A stretch of DNA of 64,000 nt from Protaetiibacter sp. Lineage in GTDB: Bacteria; Actinomycetota; Actinomycetes; Actinomycetales; Microbacteriaceae. The notes under the pieces are model-generated. The model ran no database searches, had not been told where the DNA came from, and worked only from the letters and a program-made list of their open reading frames with translations. Of the stretch, positions 56,596 through 64,000 are shown one piece after another. The stretch covers positions 99,228 through 163,227 of the forward strand of contig JASLGG010000023.1 in NCBI GenBank assembly GCA_030150265.1, read 5' to 3'. Position 1 is the first letter of the stretch, and each line of letters begins with the position of its first letter. Position numbers and translations under genes: made by a program.

Positions 56596-57115
56596 GTCCC
56601 GCTGCGCCGGCCCGCACTCCCACCCCCGCTCGACTCCACCCACCTCACGCATCCTTCGGCGGGAGCAACTGCACCTGCGGGCGGCGCAACGTCCGGGTGG
56701 CGGGAGCATCTTCTCCCGCCACCCGCAGGTATCTCCGCCCGGATGCCTGGGCGGAGTCCCGGCGACGCGCGAGAGCGCCGGGCGCATCCGCAGGACGGCG
56801 AGAGTGCACGAGGGGCCCCGCGCCCGACCGCGGTGATGCGGGCGGAGAAGCCGGCAGGCGGCGGGGGTAACTGCTCCCGCCGCCTGCCGGCTTTGCCGCC
56901 CGGCCCGTCGACTGCTCCCGCCGATGGTGCAGTTGCTCCCGCCGAAGGATGCGTGAGGTGGGTTGGGGCGAGCGGGGCACGAGCGGGATGGGGCGGGGCG
57001 AGGGGGATGGGCGACGCGAGGGGCCTCTTCGTGCGATGCCGACTTTGCTGATGAGCAATCGGTTGCGCATCCGGCCTCGGCCGTGGTTCAATCTCGGAGA
57101 CGAAAGGTCCTGTCG
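56596..57115. repeat. Intergenic region with nested inverted repeats
   Basis: A 520-bp gap. It is bounded by a 38-bp perfect inverted repeat, 56638-56675 and 56926-56963 (ends ACCCACCTCACGC... / ...GCGTGAGGTGGGT). Inside are GGGTGGCGGGAG/CTCCCGCCACCC (12-bp stem plus one pair, 56694-56725, 6-nt loop) and an 18-bp stem around GCCGGCAGGCGGCGGG (56848-56893). The 11-mer TGCTCCCGCCG occurs at 56872, 56913 and 56934, and inverted at 56657 and (one mismatch) 56698. After 56964 the sequence is G-rich (GGGGCGAGGGGGATGGG type) up to the promoter zone near 57045. No gene was seen. Confidence 0.85.
57053..57066. promoter_or_regulatory. Candidate LacI operator B (GCAATCGGTT)
   Basis: ATGAGCAATCGGTT at 57051-57064, with dyad GCAATC/GGTTGC (57055-57066), about 50 bp before the aldolase ATG. 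Shares GCAATCGRTT and flanking ATG with the site at 52651-52665. Confidence 0.55.
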
Positions 57116-58168
57116 ATGACGACTCACCCACCGGACACACCCCTCGGGGTGCTCCGCACCGGCACCGTGATCCCCGCCCACGTGCTCGCGCTCACCGAGG
57201 AGCTGCGCATCGACGAGCGCCGCCAGCGCGCGCTCACCCGCTACTACCTCGACGCCGGTGTCGGCGGGCTCGCCGTGGGCGTGCACACGACCCAGTTCGG
57301 CATCCGCGCCGCCGGCATGTACGCCGACGTGCTGCGCCTCGCATCCGAGACCGCGCGCGACTGGACGGATCGCCCGATCGCTCTCGTCGCGGGCGTCACC
57401 GGCGACACCGCCCAGGCCCTCGCCGAGGCCGAGACCGCGGCGGGCCTCGGCTACACCGCCGCCCTGCTCAACGTCGCCGCCTGGAAGGGGCGCGACGAGC
57501 GCGACATCCTCGCCCACGCCCGCACCGTCGCCGAGGTGATGCCGCTCGTCGGGTTCGCGCTGCTGCCCGAGGTGGGCGGGTTCCACCTCTCGCGCGCGTT
57601 CTGGCGCGAGTTCGCCGCGATCCCCGAGGTCGTCGCGATCAAGATGGCGCCCTTCGACCGCTACCGCACCCTCGACATCGTCGCGGGCGTCGTCGACGCG
57701 CACGCCGAGGAGCGGGTCACGCTCTACACCGGCAACGACGACCACATCGTGCTCGACCTGCTGCAGCCGTTCCGCATCCCGCGCGACGGCGGCCACGTCA
57801 CCGTGCGGGTGCGCGGTGGCCTGCTCGGCCACTGGAGCGTGTGGACGAGGCGTGCCGTCGAGCAGTTCGAGCGCATCCGCGCCCTGCCCGACGACGCCCC
57901 GGTGCCGGTCGAGCTGCTCGCCCTCGACTCCGCCGTGACGGATGCGAACGCGGCGATCTACGACGCCCACAACGACCTCGCGGGCGCCATCCCCGGATGC
58001 CACGAGGTCCTGCGCCGCCAGGGCCTCTTCGCCGGCACCTGGTGCCTCGACCCCGGCGAGACCCTCTCGCCCGGGCAGCTCGAGGAGATCGACCGCGTCA
58101 TCCGCGAGCACCCCGAGCTCACCGACGACGAGTTCGTCGCCGCCGGCCTCGAGCGCTGGCTCGCCTGA
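57116..58168 (+). CDS. Dihydrodipicolinate synthase/N-acetylneuraminate lyase-family aldolase
   Basis: A 350-residue class I aldolase-like protein of the DapA family. An N-terminal strand (VLRTGTVIPAHVLALTEELR), the GVGGLAVGVHTTQFGIR loop in place of the usual GTTGE glycine motif, and the Schiff-base Lys176 in VVAIKMAPFDRYRT. Longer than DapA itself (about 290 residues). Members cleave or condense 2-keto acids such as 2-keto-3-deoxy sugar acids. With an enolase-type dehydratase candidate upstream it could split a 2-keto-3-deoxy intermediate. The altered glycine motif (VHTTQFGI) suggests a different carboxylate site. First gene of the operon to 62607. Confidence 0.82.
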   Translation: MTTHPPDTPLGVLRTGTVIPAHVLALTEELRIDERRQRALTRYYLDAGVGGLAVGVHTTQFGIRAAGMYADVLRLASETARDWTDRPIALVAGVTGDTAQALAEAETAAGLGYTAALLNVAAWKGRDERDILAHARTVAEVMPLVGFALLPEVGGFHLSRAFWREFAAIPEVVAIKMAPFDRYRTLDIVAGVVDAHAEERVTLYTGNDDHIVLDLLQPFRIPRDGGHVTVRVRGGLLGHWSVWTRRAVEQFERIRALPDDAPVPVELLALDSAVTDANAAIYDAHNDLAGAIPGCHEVLRRQGLFAGTWCLDPGETLSPGQLEEIDRVIREHPELTDDEFVAAGLERWLA

Positions 58169-58193
58169 CCACCATCCGCACGAAACAGGACAC

Positions 58194-59240
58194 ATGACAC
58201 AGCTACTGACCTTCGACACCCTCCCCGAGCGCTTCGCGAACGTCGACGAGCTCGACGAGTTCATGTCGCGCCCGACCCCCGAGACCGTCGCCGAGCTCGC
58301 CGAGCTCGAGGGCGACATCATCGTGCTCGGCGTCGCGGGCAAGATGGGCATCGGCCTCGCCCGGATGCTCAAGCGCGCGGCCCCGCACAAGCGCATCGTC
58401 GGCGTCGCCCGCTTCAGCGAGGAGGGCGCGCGCGCGAAGCTCGAGGAGGCGGGCGTCGAGGCGATCCAGGCCGACCTGCTCGACCGGTCCGCCGTCGAAG
58501 CGCTGCCGAAGCTGCCCAACGTGATCTACATGGCGGGGCTCAAGTTCGACTACCGCGGGCGCGAGGACTTCCTCTGGGCGATGAACACCCTCGTGCCCTC
58601 GTTCGTGGGCGAAGCCTTCCGCGACTCGCGCATCGTGGCGCTCTCCACCATCCACGTCTACCCCTGGTCGGACCCGCGCCGCGGAGGCGTCATCGAGGAG
58701 ACGCCGCCGCTCGCCCGCCCCGGCGAGTACGCCAACTCGGTCGTCGGCCGCGAGCGCACCTTCCAGTACCTCTCGCGCGTCAACGGCACGCCGGGCCGCA
58801 TCGTGCGCTTCGTCTACGCGATCGACATGCGCTACGGCGTGCTGCAGGAGATCGCCTCGTGGGTGAAGAGCGGCACGCCGGTCCCGCTCGCGACGGGCAA
58901 CGTCAACATCCAGTGGCAGGGCGACGCGATCAACCACTTCGCGCGCCTGCTCACCCGCGTCGACACCCCCGCCACCGCGATCAACATCGGCGGACCCGAG
59001 AGCGTCTCGGTGCGCCGCGTCGCGGAGTCCTTCGGCGCCCGCTTCGGCATCGAGCCGATCTTCGAGGGCGAGGAGAGCGACCTCGCCCTGTTCGTGAACT
59101 GCGACCGCGCGGCGGCCGAGCTCGGCAACCCCGTCGTGCCCGTGGAGCGGATGATCGACTGGGTCGCCGACTGGACCTCGAACGACGGGCCGCTCTACGG
59201 CAAGCCCAGCAAGTTCCAGATCCGCGACGGGGTGTTCTGA
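58194..59240 (+). CDS. NAD-dependent epimerase/dehydratase-family protein
   Basis: A 348-residue extended SDR. NAD motif IIVLGVAGKMGIGLARMLKR (G-x-x-G-x-x-G) at about residues 41-60, with the catalytic pattern modified. The usual Y-x-x-x-K region reads PLARPGEYANSVVGRERTFQY: Tyr is present, but Lys is replaced by Arg (Y-A-N-S-V-V-G-R...). The ending is AVERMIDWVADWTSND-like (VERMIDWVADW), as in sugar epimerases. It may oxidise or reduce a sugar acid. AGGACAC precedes ATG 58194. It lies 25 bp after the aldolase gene, and its stop touches the CoA-transferase start (TGATG). Confidence 0.77.
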   Translation: MTQLLTFDTLPERFANVDELDEFMSRPTPETVAELAELEGDIIVLGVAGKMGIGLARMLKRAAPHKRIVGVARFSEEGARAKLEEAGVEAIQADLLDRSAVEALPKLPNVIYMAGLKFDYRGREDFLWAMNTLVPSFVGEAFRDSRIVALSTIHVYPWSDPRRGGVIEETPPLARPGEYANSVVGRERTFQYLSRVNGTPGRIVRFVYAIDMRYGVLQEIASWVKSGTPVPLATGNVNIQWQGDAINHFARLLTRVDTPATAINIGGPESVSVRRVAESFGARFGIEPIFEGEESDLALFVNCDRAAAELGNPVVPVERMIDWVADWTSNDGPLYGKPSKFQIRDGVF

Positions 59241-60418
59241 TGACGGGAATGCTCTCGGGCATCCGGGTCGTCAGCTTCACCCACTTCCTGCAGGGGCCCT
59301 CGGCGAGCCAGCTGCTCGCCGACCTGGGCGCCGACGTCGTGAAGATCGAGCCGCATGGCGGCGCCTTCGAGAGAAGCTGGACCGGCCCCGACCGCTTCAT
59401 CGACGGCTACTCGCCGTTCTTCGCGCTCGCCAACCGCAACGTGCGCAGCATGGTCGCCGACCTCAAGAACCCGGACGCGGTGGCCGTCGTGCGCGAGCTG
59501 CTCGCCGATGCCGACGTGCTGATCGAGAGCTTCCGCCCGGGCACCATGGACAAGCTCGGCCTCGGCTACGCCGAGCTCTCGGCCGCCAACCCGCGGCTCG
59601 TCTACGCCTCGCTCTCCGGCTACGGCTCCGACGGCCCCTACCGCGACCGCCCGGGCCAGGACGTGCTCATCCAGGCGCTCTCCGGCCTCGCGATGGCGAC
59701 GGGGCGAGCGGATGCCGCACCCACGCCCGTCGGCGCGTGCGTCGTCGATCAGCACGCCGCGGTGCTCGCCGCCTTCGGCATCCTGGCGGCCCTGCATGGC
59801 CGCGAGCGCACCGGCCGCGGCACCCTCGTCGAGTCGAACCTGCTGAACGCGGCGCTCGACCTGCAGATCGAGCCGCTCGCCTACGCCCTCAACGGCTTCC
59901 CGGGAAGCCGCTCCGCGAGCGGCGTCTCCTCTCCCTACTACACGGCGCCCTACGGGGTCTTCGCGACCTCCGACGGCCACCTCTGCATCTCGCTCACCGG
60001 CCTCGACGCCCTCGAGCGGGTGTTCGGCGACGACTGGTTCGCCGGCGTCGACCCCGCGGCACGCTACGCCGAGCGCGACACGGTCAACGACCGGGTCGCC
60101 CAGCACATGCGCACCCGCAGCACGGCGGAGTGGGAGGCGCACTTCGCCGAGCAGCGGATGTGGTTCGCCCCCGTGCAGGACTACGCGCAGGTGATGGCTG
60201 ACCCCCAGGTGCTGCACAACGACTCCTTCGACGCCTTCGAGCACGAGACCGCTGGCACCATCCGCACCCTCAAGCATCCGGTGATGTACGGCGGCGAGCG
60301 CCCCGGTGTGCGCACCGCTCCCCCGGAGCTCGGCGCGCACACCCGCGAGGTGCTCGCCCAGCTCGGCTACGACGAGGACGCGAGCGGCGCATTGTTCGCC
60401 TCGGGGGCGGTCGGCTAG
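59240..60418 (+). CDS. CoA-transferase family III (CaiB/BaiF-type)
   Basis: A 392-residue family III CoA-transferase. Family landmarks are GIRVVSFTHFLQGPSASQLL, DLGADVVKIEPHGGAFERSW, NVRSMVADLKNPD, DVLIESFRPGTMDKLGLGYA, SLSGYGSDGPYRDRPGQDVL and the catalytic Asp170 in CVVDQHAAVLAAFGIL, equal to Asp169 of formyl-CoA transferase. It moves CoA from a donor thioester to a carboxylate and so would activate a pathway acid. Its presence in a sugar-acid-like operon means the pathway continues as CoA thioesters. Coupled by TGATG to the epimerase gene and directly followed by an enoyl-CoA hydratase. Confidence 0.9.
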   Translation: MTGMLSGIRVVSFTHFLQGPSASQLLADLGADVVKIEPHGGAFERSWTGPDRFIDGYSPFFALANRNVRSMVADLKNPDAVAVVRELLADADVLIESFRPGTMDKLGLGYAELSAANPRLVYASLSGYGSDGPYRDRPGQDVLIQALSGLAMATGRADAAPTPVGACVVDQHAAVLAAFGILAALHGRERTGRGTLVESNLLNAALDLQIEPLAYALNGFPGSRSASGVSSPYYTAPYGVFATSDGHLCISLTGLDALERVFGDDWFAGVDPAARYAERDTVNDRVAQHMRTRSTAEWEAHFAEQRMWFAPVQDYAQVMADPQVLHNDSFDAFEHETAGTIRTLKHPVMYGGERPGVRTAPPELGAHTREVLAQLGYDEDASGALFASGAVG

Positions 60419-61225
60419 ATGCCCGGCACCGAGACCACCGCACGCACCGAGGAGCTGCTGGTCACGCGCGACGGGACGCTGCTGACGCTCGTGCTCAACC
60501 GCCCGCGGGCCCGCAACGCGGTCTCGCCCGGCATGCTCGACGCCCTCGCGGAGGCGATCGCCGACGCCCGGCGGCAGCGCACCGACGTGATCGCGATCAC
60601 CGGCGCCGAGGGTTTCTTCTGCGCGGGCGCCGACATCGTCTCCTACGCCGACCCGCACTCCCGCCCGGCAGAGCTCGAGACCTTCACCCGGAAGGCGCGC
60701 GAGCTGTGCCGCGCGATCGAGACCGCGGATGCCGTGACCGTCGCCGCCGTCGACGGCCCGTGCCTCGGCGGCGGCTTCGAGCTCGCGCTCGCCTGCGATC
60801 TGGTGATCGCCGCCGACACCGCGCGCTTCGGCCTGCCCGAGACCCGGCTCGGCCTCATCCCCGGATGGGGTGGCACGCAGCGCCTGACCGCCGCGATCGG
60901 CGCCCCCCGCGCCCGGCGCCTCGTGCTGACCGCCGAGATCGTCTCGGCCGCGCGGGCCGCCGAGTGGGGCGTCGTATCCTCCGTGGTGACGTCCGATACC
61001 CTCGCCGCGACCCTCGACGAGCTGACCGCCGAGCTGCGCACCCGCGCGCCGCTCGCGCTCGCCGCCGCCAAGCGCGCCATCCGCGCCGCCGAGACGCCCG
61101 CCTGGCCGACCCCGGGGGCCGAGCAGGAGACCGCCGAGCTGCTCACCCTGTTCGCCTCGGAGGACGGCGCCGAGGGCATCGACGCGTTCATCGCCAAGCG
61201 CGCCCCCCGATTCGCCGGAGCGTGA
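60419..61225 (+). CDS. Enoyl-CoA hydratase/isomerase family protein
   Basis: A 268-residue crotonase-fold protein. Oxyanion-hole segments are FFCAGADIVSYADP and DGPCLGGGFELALACDLVIA, followed by the catalytic region ARFGLPETRLGLIPGWGGTQ (Glu in FGLPE and GFE positions of enoyl-CoA hydratases present). It acts on a CoA thioester, most simply hydrating a double bond produced earlier in the pathway, downstream of the CoA-transferase. The ATG at 60419 begins right after the TAG of the CoA-transferase gene. Cytoplasmic. Reaction direction and substrate unknown. Confidence 0.9.
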   Translation: MPGTETTARTEELLVTRDGTLLTLVLNRPRARNAVSPGMLDALAEAIADARRQRTDVIAITGAEGFFCAGADIVSYADPHSRPAELETFTRKARELCRAIETADAVTVAAVDGPCLGGGFELALACDLVIAADTARFGLPETRLGLIPGWGGTQRLTAAIGAPRARRLVLTAEIVSAARAAEWGVVSSVVTSDTLAATLDELTAELRTRAPLALAAAKRAIRAAETPAWPTPGAEQETAELLTLFASEDGAEGIDAFIAKRAPRFAGA

Positions 61226-61227
61226 CC

Positions 61228-62607
61228 ATGCTGCCCGCCCACACCTCCCCGCACCTCGACACCTGGCTTCTCGACGGGGCCGTGCCGCCGGACCACGGCA
61301 TCCCGGTGCTGGCCGAGGTCGACGTGCTCGTGGTGGGGCTCGGCGCGGCGGGTGTGGCTGCCGCGACCGTTGCGGCCGAGGAGGGCCTCAGCGTGCTCGC
61401 CGTCGAGCGCTACGGCTTCGCGGGCGGAGCAGCGGTCGCGGGGATGTCGGGCACCGTGTGCGGTCTCTACCTCGCCACCGACGACCCCGCCGACGGCCCC
61501 ACCCAGGTGGTGGCCGGCTTCACCGAGCGCTTCCGGGCGGGGCTCGAGGCGCGTGGCGGCGTCACCGGGCCGCAGCTCTACGGCAAGACCTGGACCGTCG
61601 CCCACGACCCCCTCGTGTGGCGCGAGACGGCGGATGCGCTGCTCACCGCCGCGGGCGTGCGCGTCGTGTACCACGCGGCCGTGAGCGCCGTCGTGATGGA
61701 CGGCGCGAGCTGCCGTGGCGCGATCCTCGAGTCGAGCGCGGGGCGCGTCGCGGTGCACGCCCGTCGCACGATCGACGCCTCGGGCGACGCGGCCGTGGTC
61801 GCGCGCGCGGGAGGCGGCTACTTCTTCGGCGACGGCGGCCGCATCCAGAACCCCACGATGTTCTTCCGCCTCGGCGGGGTCGACACGGAGGCGTTCTGGG
61901 CGGCCTACGGCGACGACACGATCTGCCCGTCCTGGGTGACCGACGCCATCCGCGCCGCGCGCGACGCCGGGTCCGATCTTCCGCGCGAGAAGGTGTGGAT
62001 CTTCCGCACCACGCGCCCCGGCGAGCTGCTGGTGAACGCCACCCGCCTCGCGGCGGCCGACGGGCGCGTGCTCAACGTGATCGACCCCGAGGACTTCACG
62101 ATCGCCGAGATCGCCGGCCGTCGCCAGGTGCGCGAGTACGCCGCCTTCCTGCGCGAGACGATGCCCGGATGCGCGGACGCCTACGTCGTCGACACCGGCG
62201 TCGAGGCGGGCATCCGGCAGACCCGCAGCATCGTCGCCGAGACGCCGCTCACCAACGACGACGTGGTCGCCTGCCGCAAGCGCGACGACGCGATCGTGCG
62301 CTCGCCGTGGCCGATCGAGCTGCACGACGGTGCCCGGCCCAAGCTGCACTGGCTGCTCGACGACTGGTACGAGGTGCCCTATGGCAGCCTGCTGCCGGTC
62401 GGGCTCGACGACGTGATCGTCGCCGGCCGATGCCTCGGCGCCGAGCACGAGGCGCTCGCCTCGGCCCGCGTGACGGCGCAGTGCTTCGAGTACGGCCACG
62501 CGGCCGGTCGCGCGGTCGCGCAGGCGCTCGCGACGGGTCGCGCGCTGCGCGACGTCGACGTCGAGGAGCTGCGCCGCGCGATGCGGCGCGCCGGCAGCGC
62601 CCTCTGA
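61228..62607 (+). CDS. FAD-dependent oxidoreductase (FAD_oxidored-type)
   Basis: A 459-residue flavoprotein. The dinucleotide motif is VDVLVVGLGAAGVAAATVAA with VLAVERYGFAGGAAVAGMSG, typical of the PF12831-like family, and the C-terminal FAD contact is GLDDVIVAGRCLGAEHEALA. A GGAG precedes ATG 61228; a GTG two codons upstream overlaps the previous stop but is too close to the ribosome-binding site. It likely oxidises or reduces an intermediate of the operon. Proteins of this family are often found in catabolic clusters for plant or bacterial glycosides. Last enzyme gene before the LacI regulator. Confidence 0.85.
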   Translation: MLPAHTSPHLDTWLLDGAVPPDHGIPVLAEVDVLVVGLGAAGVAAATVAAEEGLSVLAVERYGFAGGAAVAGMSGTVCGLYLATDDPADGPTQVVAGFTERFRAGLEARGGVTGPQLYGKTWTVAHDPLVWRETADALLTAAGVRVVYHAAVSAVVMDGASCRGAILESSAGRVAVHARRTIDASGDAAVVARAGGGYFFGDGGRIQNPTMFFRLGGVDTEAFWAAYGDDTICPSWVTDAIRAARDAGSDLPREKVWIFRTTRPGELLVNATRLAAADGRVLNVIDPEDFTIAEIAGRRQVREYAAFLRETMPGCADAYVVDTGVEAGIRQTRSIVAETPLTNDDVVACRKRDDAIVRSPWPIELHDGARPKLHWLLDDWYEVPYGSLLPVGLDDVIVAGRCLGAEHEALASARVTAQCFEYGHAAGRAVAQALATGRALRDVDVEELRRAMRRAGSAL

Positions 62608-62719
62608 TGGAGCCGGGCGGAACCGCGCCGCCGCGCGATAGGGCACAATGTTCCCACCGACGCGCTGTGCCGCGCGTACGGGCCGACGGACCCGCTGGAA
62701 CGAGAGGCACCCCGCCACC

Positions 62720-63727
62720 ATGGTGAGACTCAAGGACGTCGCGGACCGCGCGGGCGTCTCGGTCTCGGTGGCGTCGCGCGCCCTGACCGACGACGCCCGT
62801 GCCCGGATCAGCGCCGACACCCGCGCGCGCATCGCCGCCGCAGCCGCCGAGCTCGGCTACCAGCCCGACCACCGCGCCCGCGCGCTGCGCCTCTCGCGGT
62901 CGGGCGCCATCGCGCTCGTGGTGCCCGAGGTCAACAACGCGATCTTCGGGGGACTGCACGCCGGCGTCCAGGAGGCCTGCCAGCTGCGGCAGACGGCGGT
63001 GCTGCTCGGCCAGCTCAACGCCTCCGACCGTTCGGCCGACGCGCTCTCGCGGCTGATCGGGAACGGCCGCATCGACGGCGTCGTGCTGCAGCGCGCCGAG
63101 AGCTACGACGACGCGTCGCTGCGGGCGGCCCTCGACATCCCCGTGCCGGCGGTGCTGTTCAACTCGAAGCTCCCGGATCGGGTGGGCTCGGTCGTGCTCG
63201 ACGACCCCGCGGCGGTGCGCATCGCGGTCGAGCACCTGCGCGAGCTCGGCCACCGGCAGATCGGCTTCATCGCGGGTGCCGCGCAGCACGACGCCGCCGC
63301 GCGCCGCCTCGACGCGTTCACGGCGCTCACCGCGGGCGACGCGCCGCATCCGGAGTGGATCCAGGCGGGCGGCTGGGAGGCGCCGGCCGGCCACGACGCG
63401 ATGACGCGCATCCTGAGCCTCGACCGCCGGCCGACCGCGGTCGTGGTCGCGAGCCTCAACGCCGCGGTCGGCGCGCTGCATGCCGCCGCCGCGCTCGGGG
63501 TGCGGGTTCCCGACGACCTCTCGGTCGTGTCGATCCACGATGCCTGGATCGCCTCCTACACGGTGCCCGAGCTCACCGCCGTGCGGATGCCGATGGTGGA
63601 GGCCGGACACCGCGCGGCCACGATGCTGCTCGACCACCTCGCGGGCGCGGAGCTCGACGACATCGTCATCGAGGAACCGGCCCCCGTGCTGCTCGCGCGC
63701 GGCTCGAGCACCGCGCCCCGCGGCTAG
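62720..63727 (+). CDS. LacI-family transcriptional regulator
   Basis: A 335-residue LacI/GalR regulator. The HTH is VRLKDVADRAGVSVSVASRA, the hinge is YQPDHRARALRLSRSGAI, and the effector domain includes VVPEVNNAIFGGLHAGVQEA, AVLFNSKLPD, LDDPAAVRIAVEHLRELGH, VVVASLNAAVGALHAAAALG and SVVSIHDAWIASY. It lies 112 bp after the FAD oxidoreductase in the same direction and is probably the local regulator of the 52682-62607 genes. The shared word GCAATCGRTT upstream of both transcription units is its best operator candidate. Its stop shares a CTAG with the stop of the convergent partial gene. Effector unknown. Confidence 0.88.
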   Translation: MVRLKDVADRAGVSVSVASRALTDDARARISADTRARIAAAAAELGYQPDHRARALRLSRSGAIALVVPEVNNAIFGGLHAGVQEACQLRQTAVLLGQLNASDRSADALSRLIGNGRIDGVVLQRAESYDDASLRAALDIPVPAVLFNSKLPDRVGSVVLDDPAAVRIAVEHLRELGHRQIGFIAGAAQHDAAARRLDAFTALTAGDAPHPEWIQAGGWEAPAGHDAMTRILSLDRRPTAVVVASLNAAVGALHAAAALGVRVPDDLSVVSIHDAWIASYTVPELTAVRMPMVEAGHRAATMLLDHLAGAELDDIVIEEPAPVLLARGSSTAPRG

Positions 63728-64000
63728 TGCCCGCCATTCAACGGCAGGACGCTGTTTGCTGCTGTCGTGTTCTCGCCTGCGCGTCGGTTTGCCACAAGCT
63801 CAGCGATATCCGCCTCCGTCATCCCGCCCGGCAGACTGCCATCCGGTTCCGCAACCACTACCAACGTGTCACGACTAATCGGCCCCGTCTCCAAGAAGAC
63901 AGCATCCGACGACGCAATCGCATCCCCCGGATACACGATGATGTACCCCCGCGCATCCGCCTCTGCAGCACGCGTCACCGCATCCGAACCAGGCGCGTCC
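63724..64000 (-). CDS. Hypothetical protein, C-terminal part (N-terminus outside window)
   Basis: The last 91 codons of a frame that stays open to the right edge. The translated end is hydrophilic and mixed (ARGYIIVYPGDAIASSDAVF, LETGPISRDTLVVVAEPDGS, GGMTEADIAELVANRRAGEN), finishing NSVLPLNGGH. No family recognised. GC content is clearly lower than in the neighbouring operon, so this may begin a transferred segment. A GTG at 63978 could be an internal or real start. The stop TAG overlaps the LacI stop through the palindrome CTAG (63724-63727). Confidence 0.5.
   Translation of the reverse strand, partial: DAPGSDAVTRAAEADARGYIIVYPGDAIASSDAVFLETGPISRDTLVVVAEPDGSLPGGMTEADIAELVANRRAGENTTAANSVLPLNGGH

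Overview
The window is high-GC DNA (roughly 70-73% G+C by eye), with GTG and TTG starts, many 4-bp ATGA/GTGA overlaps and constant use of GGATGC/GCATCC words. This fits an actinobacterium, most likely of the family Microbacteriaceae, with a saprophytic, glycan-degrading lifestyle. No rRNA, tRNA, CRISPR array, transposase or integrase was seen. Two stretches (about 24.86-26.37 kb and the right edge after 63.73 kb) have clearly lower GC than the rest.

Layout, left to right. 1-2.2 kb: the end of an alpha-galactosidase-type GH4 gene, a divergent DeoR regulator and a uracil-DNA-glycosylase-family protein. 2.2-7.4 kb: a LacI repressor divergent from an MFS transporter / GH2 glycosidase / DUF2804 operon, with a perfect 14-bp palindrome between them. 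7.7-20.5 kb: a glycan regulon. It has a secreted GH30 lipoprotein, a 1810-residue secreted SGNH esterase with six internal repeats, a sugar ABC importer followed by a cytosolic GH30, and a divergent ROK repressor. Two matching ROK-type operator candidates sit before the two operons. 20.5-24.7 kb: an ABC ATPase, a cytochrome-b-like membrane protein, an intergenic inverted-repeat array, rlmC, and a small Cys-rich leader peptide before a winged-helix regulator. 24.9-26.4 kb: a low-GC module of two secreted proteins and one membrane protein. 26.5-35.4 kb: an eight-gene operon with an Opp/Dpp-type ABC importer, a ROK regulator, a GH4 glycosidase and a BadF/BcrAG-type sugar kinase, probably for a disaccharide. 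35.4-41.0 kb: EamA/MarR pair, alpha/beta hydrolase, an ApbE / FMN-binding / ferric-reductase-like flavinylation operon and a VIT-family transporter.

41.3-50.6 kb: a lipid cluster. It encodes an alkyl-DHAP-synthase homologue, a PlsC acyltransferase, an SDR reductase, a fatty-acyl-reductase/HAD fusion, a di-iron protein, a second di-iron-like protein that has lost metal ligands, and a membrane protein. Together these would cover the steps of ether-glycerolipid synthesis. I consider this the most interesting system in the window. 50.7-52.6 kb: a small acidic protein and a TetR/SDR pair with a 25-bp palindrome.

52.7-63.7 kb: a catabolic locus that mixes a glycosidase-like (alpha/alpha)6 protein, an enolase-superfamily enzyme, a DapA-type aldolase, a NAD epimerase/dehydrogenase, a type III CoA-transferase, an enoyl-CoA hydratase, a FAD oxidoreductase and a LacI regulator. 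Two upstream sites share a 10-bp word (GCAATCGRTT), suggesting one regulon. The mix of sugar-acid and CoA-thioester chemistry does not match a pathway I recognise. Three intergenic regions (7.4-7.7, 22.2-22.5 and 56.6-57.0 kb) hold arrays of short words in inverted orientation.
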